NCBI GenBank assembly: GCA_046347945.1
Contig: JAXMFB010000013.1
Coordinates: forward strand, 1-64,000
DNA from: Zeimonas sp046347945
GTDB taxonomy: Bacteria; Pseudomonadota; Gammaproteobacteria; Burkholderiales; Burkholderiaceae_E
DNA length: 64,000 bases
Reading direction: 5' to 3'
Part shown: in pieces, positions 55,095-64,000 of the stretch
Numbering within the stretch: position 1 is the stretch's first letter
How the letters are laid out: the number at the start of each line of letters is the position of its first letter
Position numbers and translations under genes: made by a program
Notes under the pieces: generated by a model
The model's input: the letters and a program-made list of their open reading frames with translations, nothing else
Told to the model about the DNA's origin: nothing
Databases searched by the model: none

Positions 55095-55169
55095 TCGGGG
55101 CGAGTCGGGCGGGGCCTCGACCCAGGCGAGTATCGAGGAGCGACTCGAGGCCCGCCCGACTCGCCCCGA
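55095..55169. repeat. Long imperfect inverted repeat between rbfA and truB
   Basis: The left arm (55095-55120) begins TCGGGGCGAGTCGGGCGG and the right arm (55145-55169) is its complement, matched over about 17 bases before a one-base bulge and again over 7 bases. The loop is about 24 bases. RNA from either strand could form a very stable stem just before truB. There is no T run. It occupies most of the 153-base gap and fits no named element that can be recognised here. Confidence 0.85.
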
Positions 55170-55172
55170 CCG

Positions 55173-56130
55173 GTGGTGAAAGACGCAGCATGCCCCCAAA
55201 AAACCTGGCGCGAACCGGTCGACGGCATCCTGCTGCTCGACAAGCCGAAGGGCCTCACTTCGAACGACGCGCTCGTGCGCGCGCGCCGGTTGCTCAACGC
55301 CCGCAAGGCCGGGCACGGCGGAACGCTCGACCCGATGGCCAGCGGGCTGCTGCCACTGCTGTTCGGCGAGGCGACCAAGTTCGCGCACGATTCGCTCGAC
55401 GCCGACAAGACCTACCTGGCCGAGCTGACGCTCGGCACGACCACCGACAGCGGCGACGCCGAGGGCGAGGTGCTGTCGCAGCGCGGGGTCGATTGCGACG
55501 ACGCGGCGTTTCGGGCCGCCGCGGCCGCCTTCGTCGGCGAGATCGAGCAGGTGCCGCCGATGCACTCCGCGATCAAGCGCGACGGCCGGCCGCTGTACGA
55601 GTACGCGAGGGCCGGCATCGTGCTCGAGCGTGCGGCGCGGCGCGTGACGATCCGCTCGATCGAGACGCTGGCGTTCGAGGGCTCGCGCGTGACGATCCGC
55701 GTGTGCTGCAGCAAGGGTACCTACATCCGCACGCTGGCCGCCGACATCGGTGAGCGGCTGGGCTGCGGCGCGCACCTGAGCGCGCTGCGCCGCGAGCAGG
55801 TCGGCGCGCTGTCGCTGGCCGATGCGGTGAGCTGGATGCGCTCGAGGCGCTCGGCGCCGGCGGCCGCCGCGCGCGCCTGGCGCCGGCCGACGCGCTGCTG
55901 GCGGGCCTGCCGCGCGTCGATCTCGACGCGGCGAGCGAAGACCCGCTTCCTGCACGGACAGAAGCTTCGCGCGCCTCCATCGCTGCAGGGCGGCGAGATC
56001 GCGCGCGTGCGTGTCTACGGCCCGCGGCGGCTGCTCGGCGTCGCCGCGCTGCGCGCCGGCGCGCTCGTTCCACTACGGCTCGTCGCTACGGGCGACGGCG
56101 AACCGACACACCCCGAACCGGAAGCACCCC

Positions 56131-56150
<20 letters not shown>
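55173..56150 (+). CDS. truB: tRNA pseudouridine-55 synthase TruB, with an internal frame slip
   Basis: TruB makes pseudouridine 55 in tRNA. Residues about 15-205 are normal: PVDGILLLDKPKGLTSNDAL, HGGTLDPMASGLLPLLFGEA (catalytic Asp in GTLDP) and SKGTYIRTLAADIGERLGCG. From about 55830 to 55942 the frame reads Arg/Ser-rich, whereas the next frame over the same bases gives LDALEALGAGGRRARLAP and ALLAGLPRVDLDAASED, as expected for TruB. After that the first frame resumes with RFLHGQKLRAP. So one base is missing near 55831 and one extra C near 55942. The GTG start at 55173 is uncertain; an ATG at 55190 is one base out of frame. The stop overlaps typA by 20 bases. Confidence 0.88.
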
Positions 56151-58008
<1,858 letters not shown>

Positions 58009-58047
58009 GCGCCCCGCGCGTCGGGCGCGCGGCGCCCGCCGGGGCCC

Positions 58048-58872
58048 TCACTCGCGATACCAGACGATCTGGTGCGTCGTCGCCAGCAGTCGGTCGCCGC
58101 GCCCCCACAGCTCGCCGTGCTGGTCGAAGTAGCCGCTCTGGTAGACGTGGCAGAGCGCGGAGCCGAGCATCGGTGACGCTCCCTGCTCGGCCAGTGCCGC
58201 GCCGTCGGCGTGGAAGTAGATGTTCAGCGATACCGTGCCGATCGGCACCAGCTTGCCGCGCCGAAGGAAGATCCTCGGGAAGAAGACGTCGCAGGCCGAC
58301 GCCAGCGCCGGGAAGTCGAGCGGCCGCGGCGGGTGGTCGGCGACCCAGCAGGCGCTGCGGCTGTCGGTGGACAGCGACTCGAACGGCGAGCGCTCGAAGC
58401 GCAGGTCGTAGCGCCGCGTGAACGCCGGCGCCTCGGGCCGCGACAGCCGCGGCAGGGTCTCGAAGGGGGCGATGGCCGGCGGGCGCGCCTCGGTGTGGCT
58501 CCACACCGGGCGCCGAGTGCCGAACACCGCCATCGCGATCGCGGCGACCGACTCGGCGTTGCCCTCCTGTTGGCCGCCGTCCTGCAGCAGCGTTGCCGTC
58601 CAGTGCTGCGTCGAGCGGTTCGAGCGCATCAGCTGCGTGCGGATCCGCAGCGGGCCCTCGGCAACCGGGCCGGCGAAGTTCACCGTCAGCGACACCGGGT
58701 CGCCGAGCCGCTCGGGCTGCGACAGCATCGCGTGCAGCAGCTGCGCGGCGGTGATCCCTCCGTACGGGCCGACCATGTTCCAGTAGGCGGGGCTGCTGCG
58801 CCCGGCGAACACGCCGTCGCCCAGCGGCTCGAGGGAGATCGCTTCGTCGAAGGGATGCAGAGTCGCGGTCAT
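58048..58872 (-). CDS. TesB-like acyl-CoA thioesterase family protein
   Basis: The 274-residue product has a double-hotdog layout. The N-terminal half contains SSPAYWNMVGPYGGITAAQL (about 27-46), a thioesterase-superfamily start. The second half contains FFPRIFLRRGKLVPIGTVSL and ASPMLGSALCHVYQSGYFDQ. This matches the acyl-CoA thioesterase family close to TesB and PF13622. The substrate is unknown. It is convergent with typA, 39 bases apart, with no neighbouring pathway genes. Confidence 0.82.
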   Translation of the reverse strand: MTATLHPFDEAISLEPLGDGVFAGRSSPAYWNMVGPYGGITAAQLLHAMLSQPERLGDPVSLTVNFAGPVAEGPLRIRTQLMRSNRSTQHWTATLLQDGGQQEGNAESVAAIAMAVFGTRRPVWSHTEARPPAIAPFETLPRLSRPEAPAFTRRYDLRFERSPFESLSTDSRSACWVADHPPRPLDFPALASACDVFFPRIFLRRGKLVPIGTVSLNIYFHADGAALAEQGASPMLGSALCHVYQSGYFDQHGELWGRGDRLLATTHQIVWYRE

Positions 58873-59063
58873 CGGGGTGCGCGTGGCGGGAGGTCCGGGC
58901 AGGCGCCGATTGTCGCACCGGGTCGGGGCCCCCGGCCCCGCCGCTCCCCGATGGCTCCAAAGGGCCACGCCCGGATGGCTCGTCGGGGCGATTCCCCCGC
59001 AGGGGCGCCGACCCAGAATGCGTTCACGACGTTCCCGTCCACCACGCATTCCAGGAGACCACG

Positions 59064-59822
59064 ATGAGCCCGACCGACACCCGCACCCCCGCCGCCCTTC
59101 ACCGTTCCGCCGTCTCGCCGGCAGCCGCTCCGATCGCCGCGCCGCGCTTCGACATGTACATGCAGATCCACAAGGGGCTGCGCAGCCTGATGGCCGCGAC
59201 GCTGGTGGAAGTCGGCCGGATCGACTGGCAGGACCCGGCCGAGCGCGACGCGACGCTGTCCCGGCTCGGCAGGCTGCTCGAGGTGTGCCGCGGCCACCTC
59301 GAACACGAGAACCAGTTCGTGCACACCGCCATCGAACGGCGCCTGCCCGCCGCCGCCGGCCAGACCGAGGCCGATCACCTCGAGCACGTCGCCGCAATCG
59401 ACCAGTTGCGGCGCCGGATCGACGCGCTGCGCCAGGCCCCGGGCGACGCTGCCGGCGCGGTCGCGCTCGCGCTGTACCGGGAACTCGCCGTCTTCGTCGC
59501 CGAGAACTTCCTGCACATGCAGGTGGAGGAGTCGCGCAACAACGCGTCGCTGTGGTCGGCCTACACCGACGAGGAACTCGTCGAGATCCACGACGCGCTG
59601 GTGGCGTCGATTCCGGCCGAGGAGATGTCGTACCTGCTGGGGCTGATGCTGCCGGCGCTGGCGCCCGTCGAGCGCGTGCAGATGATGCTCGGCATGAAGG
59701 CGGGAATGCCCGCCGAGGCGTTCTCCGGGGTGCTCGAAGTGGTCCGGCAGGCGCTGTCCGACCGCGATTGGGCCAGGCTCTCGGCGTCTCTCTCGGCGAG
59801 CGAGTGCGCTCTCTCGCACTGA
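59064..59822 (+). CDS. Hemerythrin-domain protein
   Basis: Hemerythrin-like proteins bind oxygen or sense it with a di-iron centre. The 252-residue product has an Ala/Pro-rich start (1-28) and a four-helix bundle with ligand candidates His36 (QIHKGLR), His78/His81 and Glu82 (HLEHENQ), His105/His108 (DHLEHV) and His151 with Glu155 (HMQVEES). The C-terminal 90 residues (PAEEMSYLLGLMLPALAPVE) are additional helices. CAGGAGACC precedes the ATG. Function in the cell is unknown. Confidence 0.88.
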   Translation: MSPTDTRTPAALHRSAVSPAAAPIAAPRFDMYMQIHKGLRSLMAATLVEVGRIDWQDPAERDATLSRLGRLLEVCRGHLEHENQFVHTAIERRLPAAAGQTEADHLEHVAAIDQLRRRIDALRQAPGDAAGAVALALYRELAVFVAENFLHMQVEESRNNASLWSAYTDEELVEIHDALVASIPAEEMSYLLGLMLPALAPVERVQMMLGMKAGMPAEAFSGVLEVVRQALSDRDWARLSASLSASECALSH

Positions 59823-59996
59823 GCACTGCGTCGCCGATACAACACTCCCGACGAACGGCGCCTTCGCAACGCTTGTTTTTGTTGGCGATCCGTGCAAGAC
59901 GCGTCATGCTTCGCTCCTGTGGAGAGAGCGCGTTTTCCCTCTGAAACCGCGCTGTTCGAAACGAACATCGCACTCATGGATTCAGGAGGATCGAGA

Positions 59997-60452
59997 ATGG
60001 CCACTGCCAAGAAGGCTGCCAAGAAACCCGCTGCGAAGAAGGCTCCGGCCAAGAAGCCGGCCGCGAAGAAGGCTGCTGCCAAGAAGCCCGCCGCCAAGGC
60101 GCCGGCGAAGAAAGCCGCTGCCAAGAAGCCCGCCGCGAAGAAGGCGGCAGCCAAGAAGCCGGCCGCCAAGAAGGCCGCCAAGAAGCCCGCCGCCAAGAAG
60201 GCCCGCAAGCCGAATGCGGCCTTCATGAAGGCGCTGACCCCGAGCGCCGCGCTGGCGTCGATCGTCGGCGACAAGCCGCTGCCGCGCACCGAGGTAGTCA
60301 AGCGGCTGTGGGACTACATCAAGAAGGGCAAGCTGCAGGACGCCGTGAACAAGCGCCTGATCAACGCCGACGAGAAGCTCAAGCAGGTCTTCGGCAAGGC
60401 GCAGGTCAACATGTTCGAGATGACCGGCCTGGTCGGCAAGCACCTGAAGTAA
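59997..60452 (+). CDS. Lysine-rich H1-like repeat region fused to a SWIB/MDM2 domain
   Basis: The 151-residue product begins with about 72 residues made almost only of Lys, Ala and Pro in repeats of AAKKPAAKK type, resembling histone H1 tails. It ends with a SWIB domain (about 73-151: PSAALASIVGDKPLPRTEVV, RLWDYIKKGKLQDAVNKRLI, MFEMTGLVGKHLK). CAGGAGGA precedes the ATG. Chlamydiae and some beta- and gammaproteobacteria carry such proteins, thought to bind DNA. A terminator follows immediately. Confidence 0.93.
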   Translation: MATAKKAAKKPAAKKAPAKKPAAKKAAAKKPAAKAPAKKAAAKKPAAKKAAAKKPAAKKAAKKPAAKKARKPNAAFMKALTPSAALASIVGDKPLPRTEVVKRLWDYIKKGKLQDAVNKRLINADEKLKQVFGKAQVNMFEMTGLVGKHLK

Positions 60453-60470
60453 TCCGGGCGCACGCCTCCG

Positions 60471-60502
60471 AAAAAGGGCAGCCTTCCACGGCTGCCCTTT
60501 TT
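60471..60502. terminator. Bidirectional intrinsic terminator after the SWIB gene
   Basis: AAAAAGGGCAGCC pairs with GGCTGCCCTTTTT around TTCCAC. An 8-base G/C stem is flanked by A and T runs, so it can stop transcription from either side. Confidence 0.92.
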
Positions 60503-60518
60503 CATTCATCCTCGGGCC

Positions 60519-60788
60519 ATGCAGGAAAAGGTCATCACGCTGGCCACGCCGGTGTTCTTCGCCCTGATCGCGCTCGAGTTCGCCTGGGGCTGCCTGCGCG
60601 GGCGCAATACCTACCGGCTCGACGGGTTCGACCGCGTCTTCGCCAGCCCGTCGAACCACCGGGTGCGCCACGCGGTCAACGATCGCTTCGTGGCCGCGGC
60701 GGGCTGGGTCGCGAGCGCCGCGTGGGCGATCTGGCTGGCGGGGCCGCTCGCGTGGCGTGCGCGGCCCGGCGCCGGCGAACCCGGGTGA
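60519..60788 (+). pseudogene. Internally deleted sterol desaturase remnant
   Basis: An 89-residue frame starts like a sterol desaturase (QEKVITLATPVFFALIALEF, RGRNTYRLD). It then jumps straight to the C-terminal catalytic part (SPSNHRVRHAVNDRF, which carries the last histidine cluster) and ends in a hydrophobic stretch. About 200 central residues containing the other two His clusters are missing, and the reading frame is kept. So this looks like an in-frame deletion of a family member related to the gene at 25576. It can hardly be active as a di-iron enzyme. Confidence 0.7.
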
Positions 60789-60798
60789 GGGCGACGAC

Positions 60799-61530
60799 GT
60801 GAGCACGAGCCACGATCTCCTCTGGCGCCGCGGCGCGGTCGCGCTCGCGGCCGCGGCGGTCGCCGCGATCGCCGGCGCGCTGCTGCGCTCGCGCGGCGGA
60901 TTCGACGGCTGGACCCTGCTGCACTGGATCGGCAAGCCGCTGGCCACGGCGATCCTCGTGGGGCTCGTCTGGCGGGAAAGCGCCGCCGTCGACGCGCGGT
61001 TGCGCCGCGGCGTGCTCGCGGGGCTCGTGTTCTCGCTGGCCGGAGACGTGCTGCTGATGCTGTCGCCCAGGCTGTTCGTCGGCGGGCTGCTGGCGTTCCT
61101 CGCTGCGCACCTGTGCTACCTGCGCGCGTTCACCGTCGACACCCGGCTGTTCGCGCGGTGGCTGCCGCTGGCGGTGCTCGGCGCCATCGGCGCTGCGATC
61201 CTGGCTTTCCTGTGGGGTGGGCTCGCGCCGGCGCTCAGGGGCCCGGTGATCGCCTACGTGGTCGTGCTGGTGGCGATGGCGGCGCAGGCGCTCGCGCGAT
61301 GGCGCGAGCACCCCGACCCTCGCACGCGGATGGCCGCGTTCGGCGGCGTGCTGTTCGTGGCATCGGATGCGCTGCTCGCGATCGACCGCTTCCGGGTGCC
61401 GATCGCCGCGGCCCCGCTGTGGGTGCTGGGCAGCTACTGGGCCGCGCAATGGGGCATCGCGCAGAGTGTGCGCGGGGGCATCGCGCAGCGCGTGCGCGGG
61501 GCGGTCGCGCCCGGCGCTCAGCGCCAGTAG
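60799..61530 (+). CDS. YhhN (TMEM86-like) membrane protein
   Basis: YhhN proteins (PF07947) relate to eukaryotic lysoplasmalogenase TMEM86B. The GTG at 60799 has GGGTGAGGG upstream and gives 243 residues, with about eight membrane segments. The conserved acidic motif is seen as AGLVFSLAGDVLLMLSP (about 74-90, Asp in membrane) and GGVLFVASDALLAIDRF (about 188-204). The end overlaps the convergent LysR gene by 13 bases. It directly follows the sterol desaturase remnant. Confidence 0.88.
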   Translation: MSTSHDLLWRRGAVALAAAAVAAIAGALLRSRGGFDGWTLLHWIGKPLATAILVGLVWRESAAVDARLRRGVLAGLVFSLAGDVLLMLSPRLFVGGLLAFLAAHLCYLRAFTVDTRLFARWLPLAVLGAIGAAILAFLWGGLAPALRGPVIAYVVVLVAMAAQALARWREHPDPRTRMAAFGGVLFVASDALLAIDRFRVPIAAAPLWVLGSYWAAQWGIAQSVRGGIAQRVRGAVAPGAQRQ

Positions 61531-62420
61531 GCCGGGTTGCCGTAGGTGTTCTTCAGGTAGTCGACGAACATCCGCACGCGCAGCGGCAGGTGCTTGCGCT
61601 GCGGGAACACCGCGTAGATCGCATTGTCGGGTGCTGCGAACGCGTCGAGCACGCTCCTGAGCCGTCCTGCGCGCAGGTCGTCGCCGACTTCCCACATCGA
61701 ACGCCAGGCCAGGCCGCGACCGGCCAGCGCCCAGTCGTGCAGCACCGCGCCGTCGTTGCACTCCATCGTGCCCGACACGCGCATCGACAGCAGTTGCCCG
61801 TCGACGGTGAACTGCCAGCCACGCGCCTGGTTGCCATAGGTGCCGAAGGTCAGGCAGTCGTGCTGCGCCAGGTCGGCCGGCGTGGCCGGCTCGCCGTGCG
61901 CCTGGAGGTAGGCCGGACTGGCGACCACGACGCGTCGGTTGTCGGCCAGTTTCAGGCCGACGAGGCTCGAGTCGTCCAGCGCGCCGATGCGGATCGCCAC
62001 GTCGATGCCCTCGTTGACGATGTCCGCGAGGCGGTCGGTCAGGTCCAGCGAGATCGACACCTCGCGGTGCGCGTCGAGGAACGCGGGCAGCAGCGGCGCG
62101 ACGTGTGCGCGGCCGAAGCCCGCGGGTGCCGTGACGCGCAGGTGGCCGCTCGCCTTCACGCCGCCGAGCGACACCGACGCCTCGGCGTCGTAGAAATCGT
62201 TGAGCAGCCGCTGGCAGTCTTCGAGGAACGCGCTGCCCTCGAACGTCAGCGTGATGCGCCGCGTGGTGCGCACCAGCAGCTTCACCCCAAGGCGCTCCTC
62301 GAGCGCGTCGATTCGGCGACCGATCACGGCCGGTGCGACGCCCTCGGCCTGGGCCGCGGCCGACAGGCTGCCGCGGGTGGCGACGGCGACGAAGGTCTCG
62401 ATCTGCTTGAAGCGGTCCAT
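61518..62420 (-). CDS. LysR-family transcriptional regulator
   Basis: The 300-residue product has the N-terminal winged HTH (TRGSLSAAAQAEGVAPAVIG, then RRIDALEERLGVKLLVRTTR, about 17-55). A C-terminal substrate-binding domain (about 90-290) is of the CrgA/PA2220 type, with GVKASGHLRVTAPAGFGRAH. It lies opposite the gene at 62516 (FMN split barrel), about 95 bases away, a usual arrangement for a LysR and its target. Effector unknown. Confidence 0.94.
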   Translation of the reverse strand: MDRFKQIETFVAVATRGSLSAAAQAEGVAPAVIGRRIDALEERLGVKLLVRTTRRITLTFEGSAFLEDCQRLLNDFYDAEASVSLGGVKASGHLRVTAPAGFGRAHVAPLLPAFLDAHREVSISLDLTDRLADIVNEGIDVAIRIGALDDSSLVGLKLADNRRVVVASPAYLQAHGEPATPADLAQHDCLTFGTYGNQARGWQFTVDGQLLSMRVSGTMECNDGAVLHDWALAGRGLAWRSMWEVGDDLRAGRLRSVLDAFAAPDNAIYAVFPQRKHLPLRVRMFVDYLKNTYGNPAYWR

Positions 62421-62515
62421 GCTCGCTCGGGGTTCCGGGGCGATTATTCCAGAGACGCCACCTTCTCGACGTGCCCCGACGGGCGTAGACTCCGGGGCTT
62501 TCCGGACTGCCTGCG

Positions 62516-63013
62516 ATGCCCGACCCGACGCGCCGTCCGATCGTGCTGGCCCCCGAGGACCTCGCGCTGCTGCAGCGGGGCTGCGGGGTGTCGGTCGCGT
62601 CGCGCGACGCCACCTGCCTGCCCGACCTCGTTCGCGGCGTCGGGCAACGCGTCGAGCCCAACGGCGAGATCACCGTCTTCCTGTCCCGCGTCGACGGCGC
62701 CGGCGTGCTCGCCAACCTGCGCGAGAACGGCGCGATCGCGGCCGTGTTCAGCCAGCCGTCCACCCACCGGACGGTGCAGATGAAGGCCACCCGCGTGTCG
62801 ATCGCCGCGGCGACTGCGGCCGACGTCGAGACCGTCGAGCGTTGCCGCGCGGCGATGAGCGCGGAGCTGCACGCGATCGGCTACGGCCCCGAGTTCGCGC
62901 GCGCCCTGCTGGCCTGCGAGCCGGCGGACCTCGTCGCGGTGCGCTTCGCCCCCGAGAGCGCGTTCGACCAGACGCCGGGCCCGAAGGCCGGGGCGCCGAT
63001 CGCGTCCCGCTGA
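62516..63013 (+). CDS. Pyridoxamine 5'-phosphate oxidase-like FMN split-barrel protein
   Basis: The 165-residue product has the FMN-binding split barrel: LQRGCGVSVASRDATCLPDL (a typical start), GEITVFLSRVDGAGVLANLR and AIAAVFSQPSTHRTVQMKAT (about 75-94), and a late helix ending FDQTPGPKAGAPIASR. The substrate is unknown. Its promoter region is shared with the divergent LysR gene, which may control it. The frame ends 24 bases before the next short gene. Confidence 0.82.
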   Translation: MPDPTRRPIVLAPEDLALLQRGCGVSVASRDATCLPDLVRGVGQRVEPNGEITVFLSRVDGAGVLANLRENGAIAAVFSQPSTHRTVQMKATRVSIAAATAADVETVERCRAAMSAELHAIGYGPEFARALLACEPADLVAVRFAPESAFDQTPGPKAGAPIASR

Positions 63014-63036
63014 CGCGCAAGCGCAACGTGCCTGCG

Positions 63037-63273
63037 ATGAAGGTCGCGCTTGACAGCATCCGCGACTGCCTCGAAGGCGCCGCTCCGGGGATCATCGCGA
63101 CCTGCGCCGCCGACGGCACGCCCAACGTCAGCTACCTGTCGCAGGTGCAGTACGTCGACCGCCACCACGTCGCGCTGTCGTTCCAGTTCTTCAACAAGAC
63201 ACGGGCCAACGTGCTCGTCAACCCGCGCGCGCGGCTGATGGTCATCCATCCGGTGAACGGCGCGCGTTCGTAA
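63037..63273 (+). pseudogene. Truncated flavin-nucleotide-binding (PPOX family) protein
   Basis: The 78-residue frame (MKVALDSIRDCLEGAAPGII, TCAADGTPNVSYLSQVQYVD, FFNKTRANVLVNPRARLMVI) is the N-terminal split-barrel part of a protein group that is normally several hundred residues with added domains. It stops abruptly after HPVNGARS. The following 79 bases show no continuation in any frame, so the gene has lost its 3' part. Possibly a separate short protein, but the break in mid-domain argues for a remnant. Confidence 0.6.
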
Positions 63274-63352
63274 AACCTGGTTCGCCGATTCTTAAGAAGT
63301 CATTAACGGCGCCGGTTGCGCCGGCGGTCGATGACGACGGACAATCCACGTC

Positions 63353-63859
63353 ATGGCTGCGATACTGCGCGCCGTGCAGGCGGACATCACGACCCTCGAC
63401 GTCGACGCGATCGTCAATGCGGCCAATTCGACGCTGCTCGGCGGCGGCGGCGTGGACGGCGCGATCCACCGGGCGGCCGGCCCCGGACTGCTCGAAGAGT
63501 GCCGCGCGCTGGGCGGTTGCCCGACCGGCGACGCGAAGCTCACCGGTGGCCACCGTCTTCGGGCGAGGCACGTGATTCATACCGTCGGCCCGGTGTGGCG
63601 GGGCGGCACGCACGGGGAACCCGCGCTGCTCGCGTCGTGCTACCGGCGATCGATCGAGGTCGCGGCGGCGGCCGGCGTTCGCACGCTGGCGTTTCCAGCG
63701 ATCAGCACCGGCGTCTACGGCTATCCGCTCGAGGCTGCGGCGGTGATCGCGGTCGCCACGACCCGTGCGGCGGCGGCGCAGCATCCGGTCATCGAGGAGA
63801 TCGTCTTCTGCTGTTTCTCCGCCGGCGATCTCGAGGTCTACCGGCGGTTGCTCGCGTGA
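63353..63859 (+). CDS. Macrodomain protein, O-acetyl-ADP-ribose deacetylase type
   Basis: Macrodomains bind or hydrolyse ADP-ribose derivatives. The 168-residue product has the full domain: an initial strand with VDAIVNAANSTLLGGGGVDG, HRAAGPGLLEECRALGGCPT, GDAKLTGGHRLRARHVIHTV and the late loop FPAISTGVYGYPLEAAAVIA. The Asn-rich NAAN and the GGGGVDG loop match MacroD/YmdB-type deacetylases. It is not near any obvious ADP-ribosylation toxin here. Confidence 0.93.
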   Translation: MAAILRAVQADITTLDVDAIVNAANSTLLGGGGVDGAIHRAAGPGLLEECRALGGCPTGDAKLTGGHRLRARHVIHTVGPVWRGGTHGEPALLASCYRRSIEVAAAAGVRTLAFPAISTGVYGYPLEAAAVIAVATTRAAAAQHPVIEEIVFCCFSAGDLEVYRRLLA

Positions 63860-63896
63860 GAGTGCGGCCGTCCCCTTCGAAGCCAGGAGCCCTGCA

Positions 63897-64000
63897 ATGA
63901 GTGCCGAACCGGTCGTCTGGAGCCTCGACGCGCGCGGCGTCGCGACGCTGACGCTGAACCGCCCCGAGGTCAACAACGCCTACGACGCTGCGCTGCTGAA
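63897..64000 (+). CDS. Enoyl-CoA hydratase/isomerase, cut by the right edge
   Basis: Only the first 34 codons are visible: ATG after CCAGGAGCC, then a strand ending in VATLTLNRPEVNNAYDAALL, the usual start of crotonase-family enzymes. The family is likely; the exact substrate and the rest of the gene lie outside the window. Confidence 0.75.
   Translation, partial: MSAEPVVWSLDARGVATLTLNRPEVNNAYDAALL

Overview
The window is very GC-rich DNA, densely packed with genes, from a betaproteobacterium, most likely Burkholderiales. The inference rests on several things seen here: the order scpB-rluB-rimP-nusA-infB-rbfA-truB-typA, an E. coli-type flgB-to-flgL series with a two-domain flgJ, a polyhydroxyalkanoate phasin, the aat-bpt-pyrD operon, a lysine-rich H1-like/SWIB protein and a fused indolepyruvate oxidoreductase. 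No transposase, prophage, CRISPR array or rRNA was found. Genus cannot be read from the sequence alone.

Bases 1-15770 are a flagellar block. flhF (cut by the left edge), a degenerate flhG and fliA run rightwards. The flgM-flgN pair and flgA run leftwards, with candidate sigma-28 promoters in front of flgM and flgA. The rod/hook series flgBCDEFGHIJKL runs rightwards and ends with an HDOD signalling gene. flgK carries a one-base frameshift.

Bases 15771-31712 hold housekeeping and metabolic genes: rpiA, a small methyltransferase, argA-yggX divergent from hrpA, a secreted beta-propeller / polysaccharide deacetylase / sterol-desaturase-like cluster, an EI24 membrane protein, a stand-alone molybdopterin-binding protein and a 1178-residue IorAB fusion. 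Bases 31716-43036 hold the phasin with its operator-like repeats, a thioesterase and a nitroreductase, a DD-carboxypeptidase, an IclR regulator, a B12/radical-SAM enzyme, small membrane proteins, a DUF2249 gene below an NsrR-like palindrome, the N-degron operon aat-bpt-pyrD, a Rieske protein and a Nudix hydrolase.

Bases 43100-46139 are the most unusual stretch. It contains an initiator tRNA, a truncated yceH remnant ending in a short tandem repeat, then a predicted soluble FtsH-like AAA zinc protease followed 15 bases later by a YbjN/CesT-like small protein. These two look like a protease-chaperone pair. Bases 46490-58008 are the translation/transcription block, with an attenuator-like leader in front of rimP-nusA-infB. 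Frame slips are present in the rluB tail and in the middle of truB. Bases 58048-64000 hold a TesB-like thioesterase, a hemerythrin-domain protein, the SWIB protein, two gene remnants (sterol desaturase and a flavin-binding protein), a YhhN protein, a LysR regulator, an FMN-split-barrel protein, a macrodomain protein and the start of an enoyl-CoA hydratase.

Frame breaks at short C or G runs in flgK, rluB and truB raise the possibility of residual sequencing indels, so broken genes should be read with that in mind.
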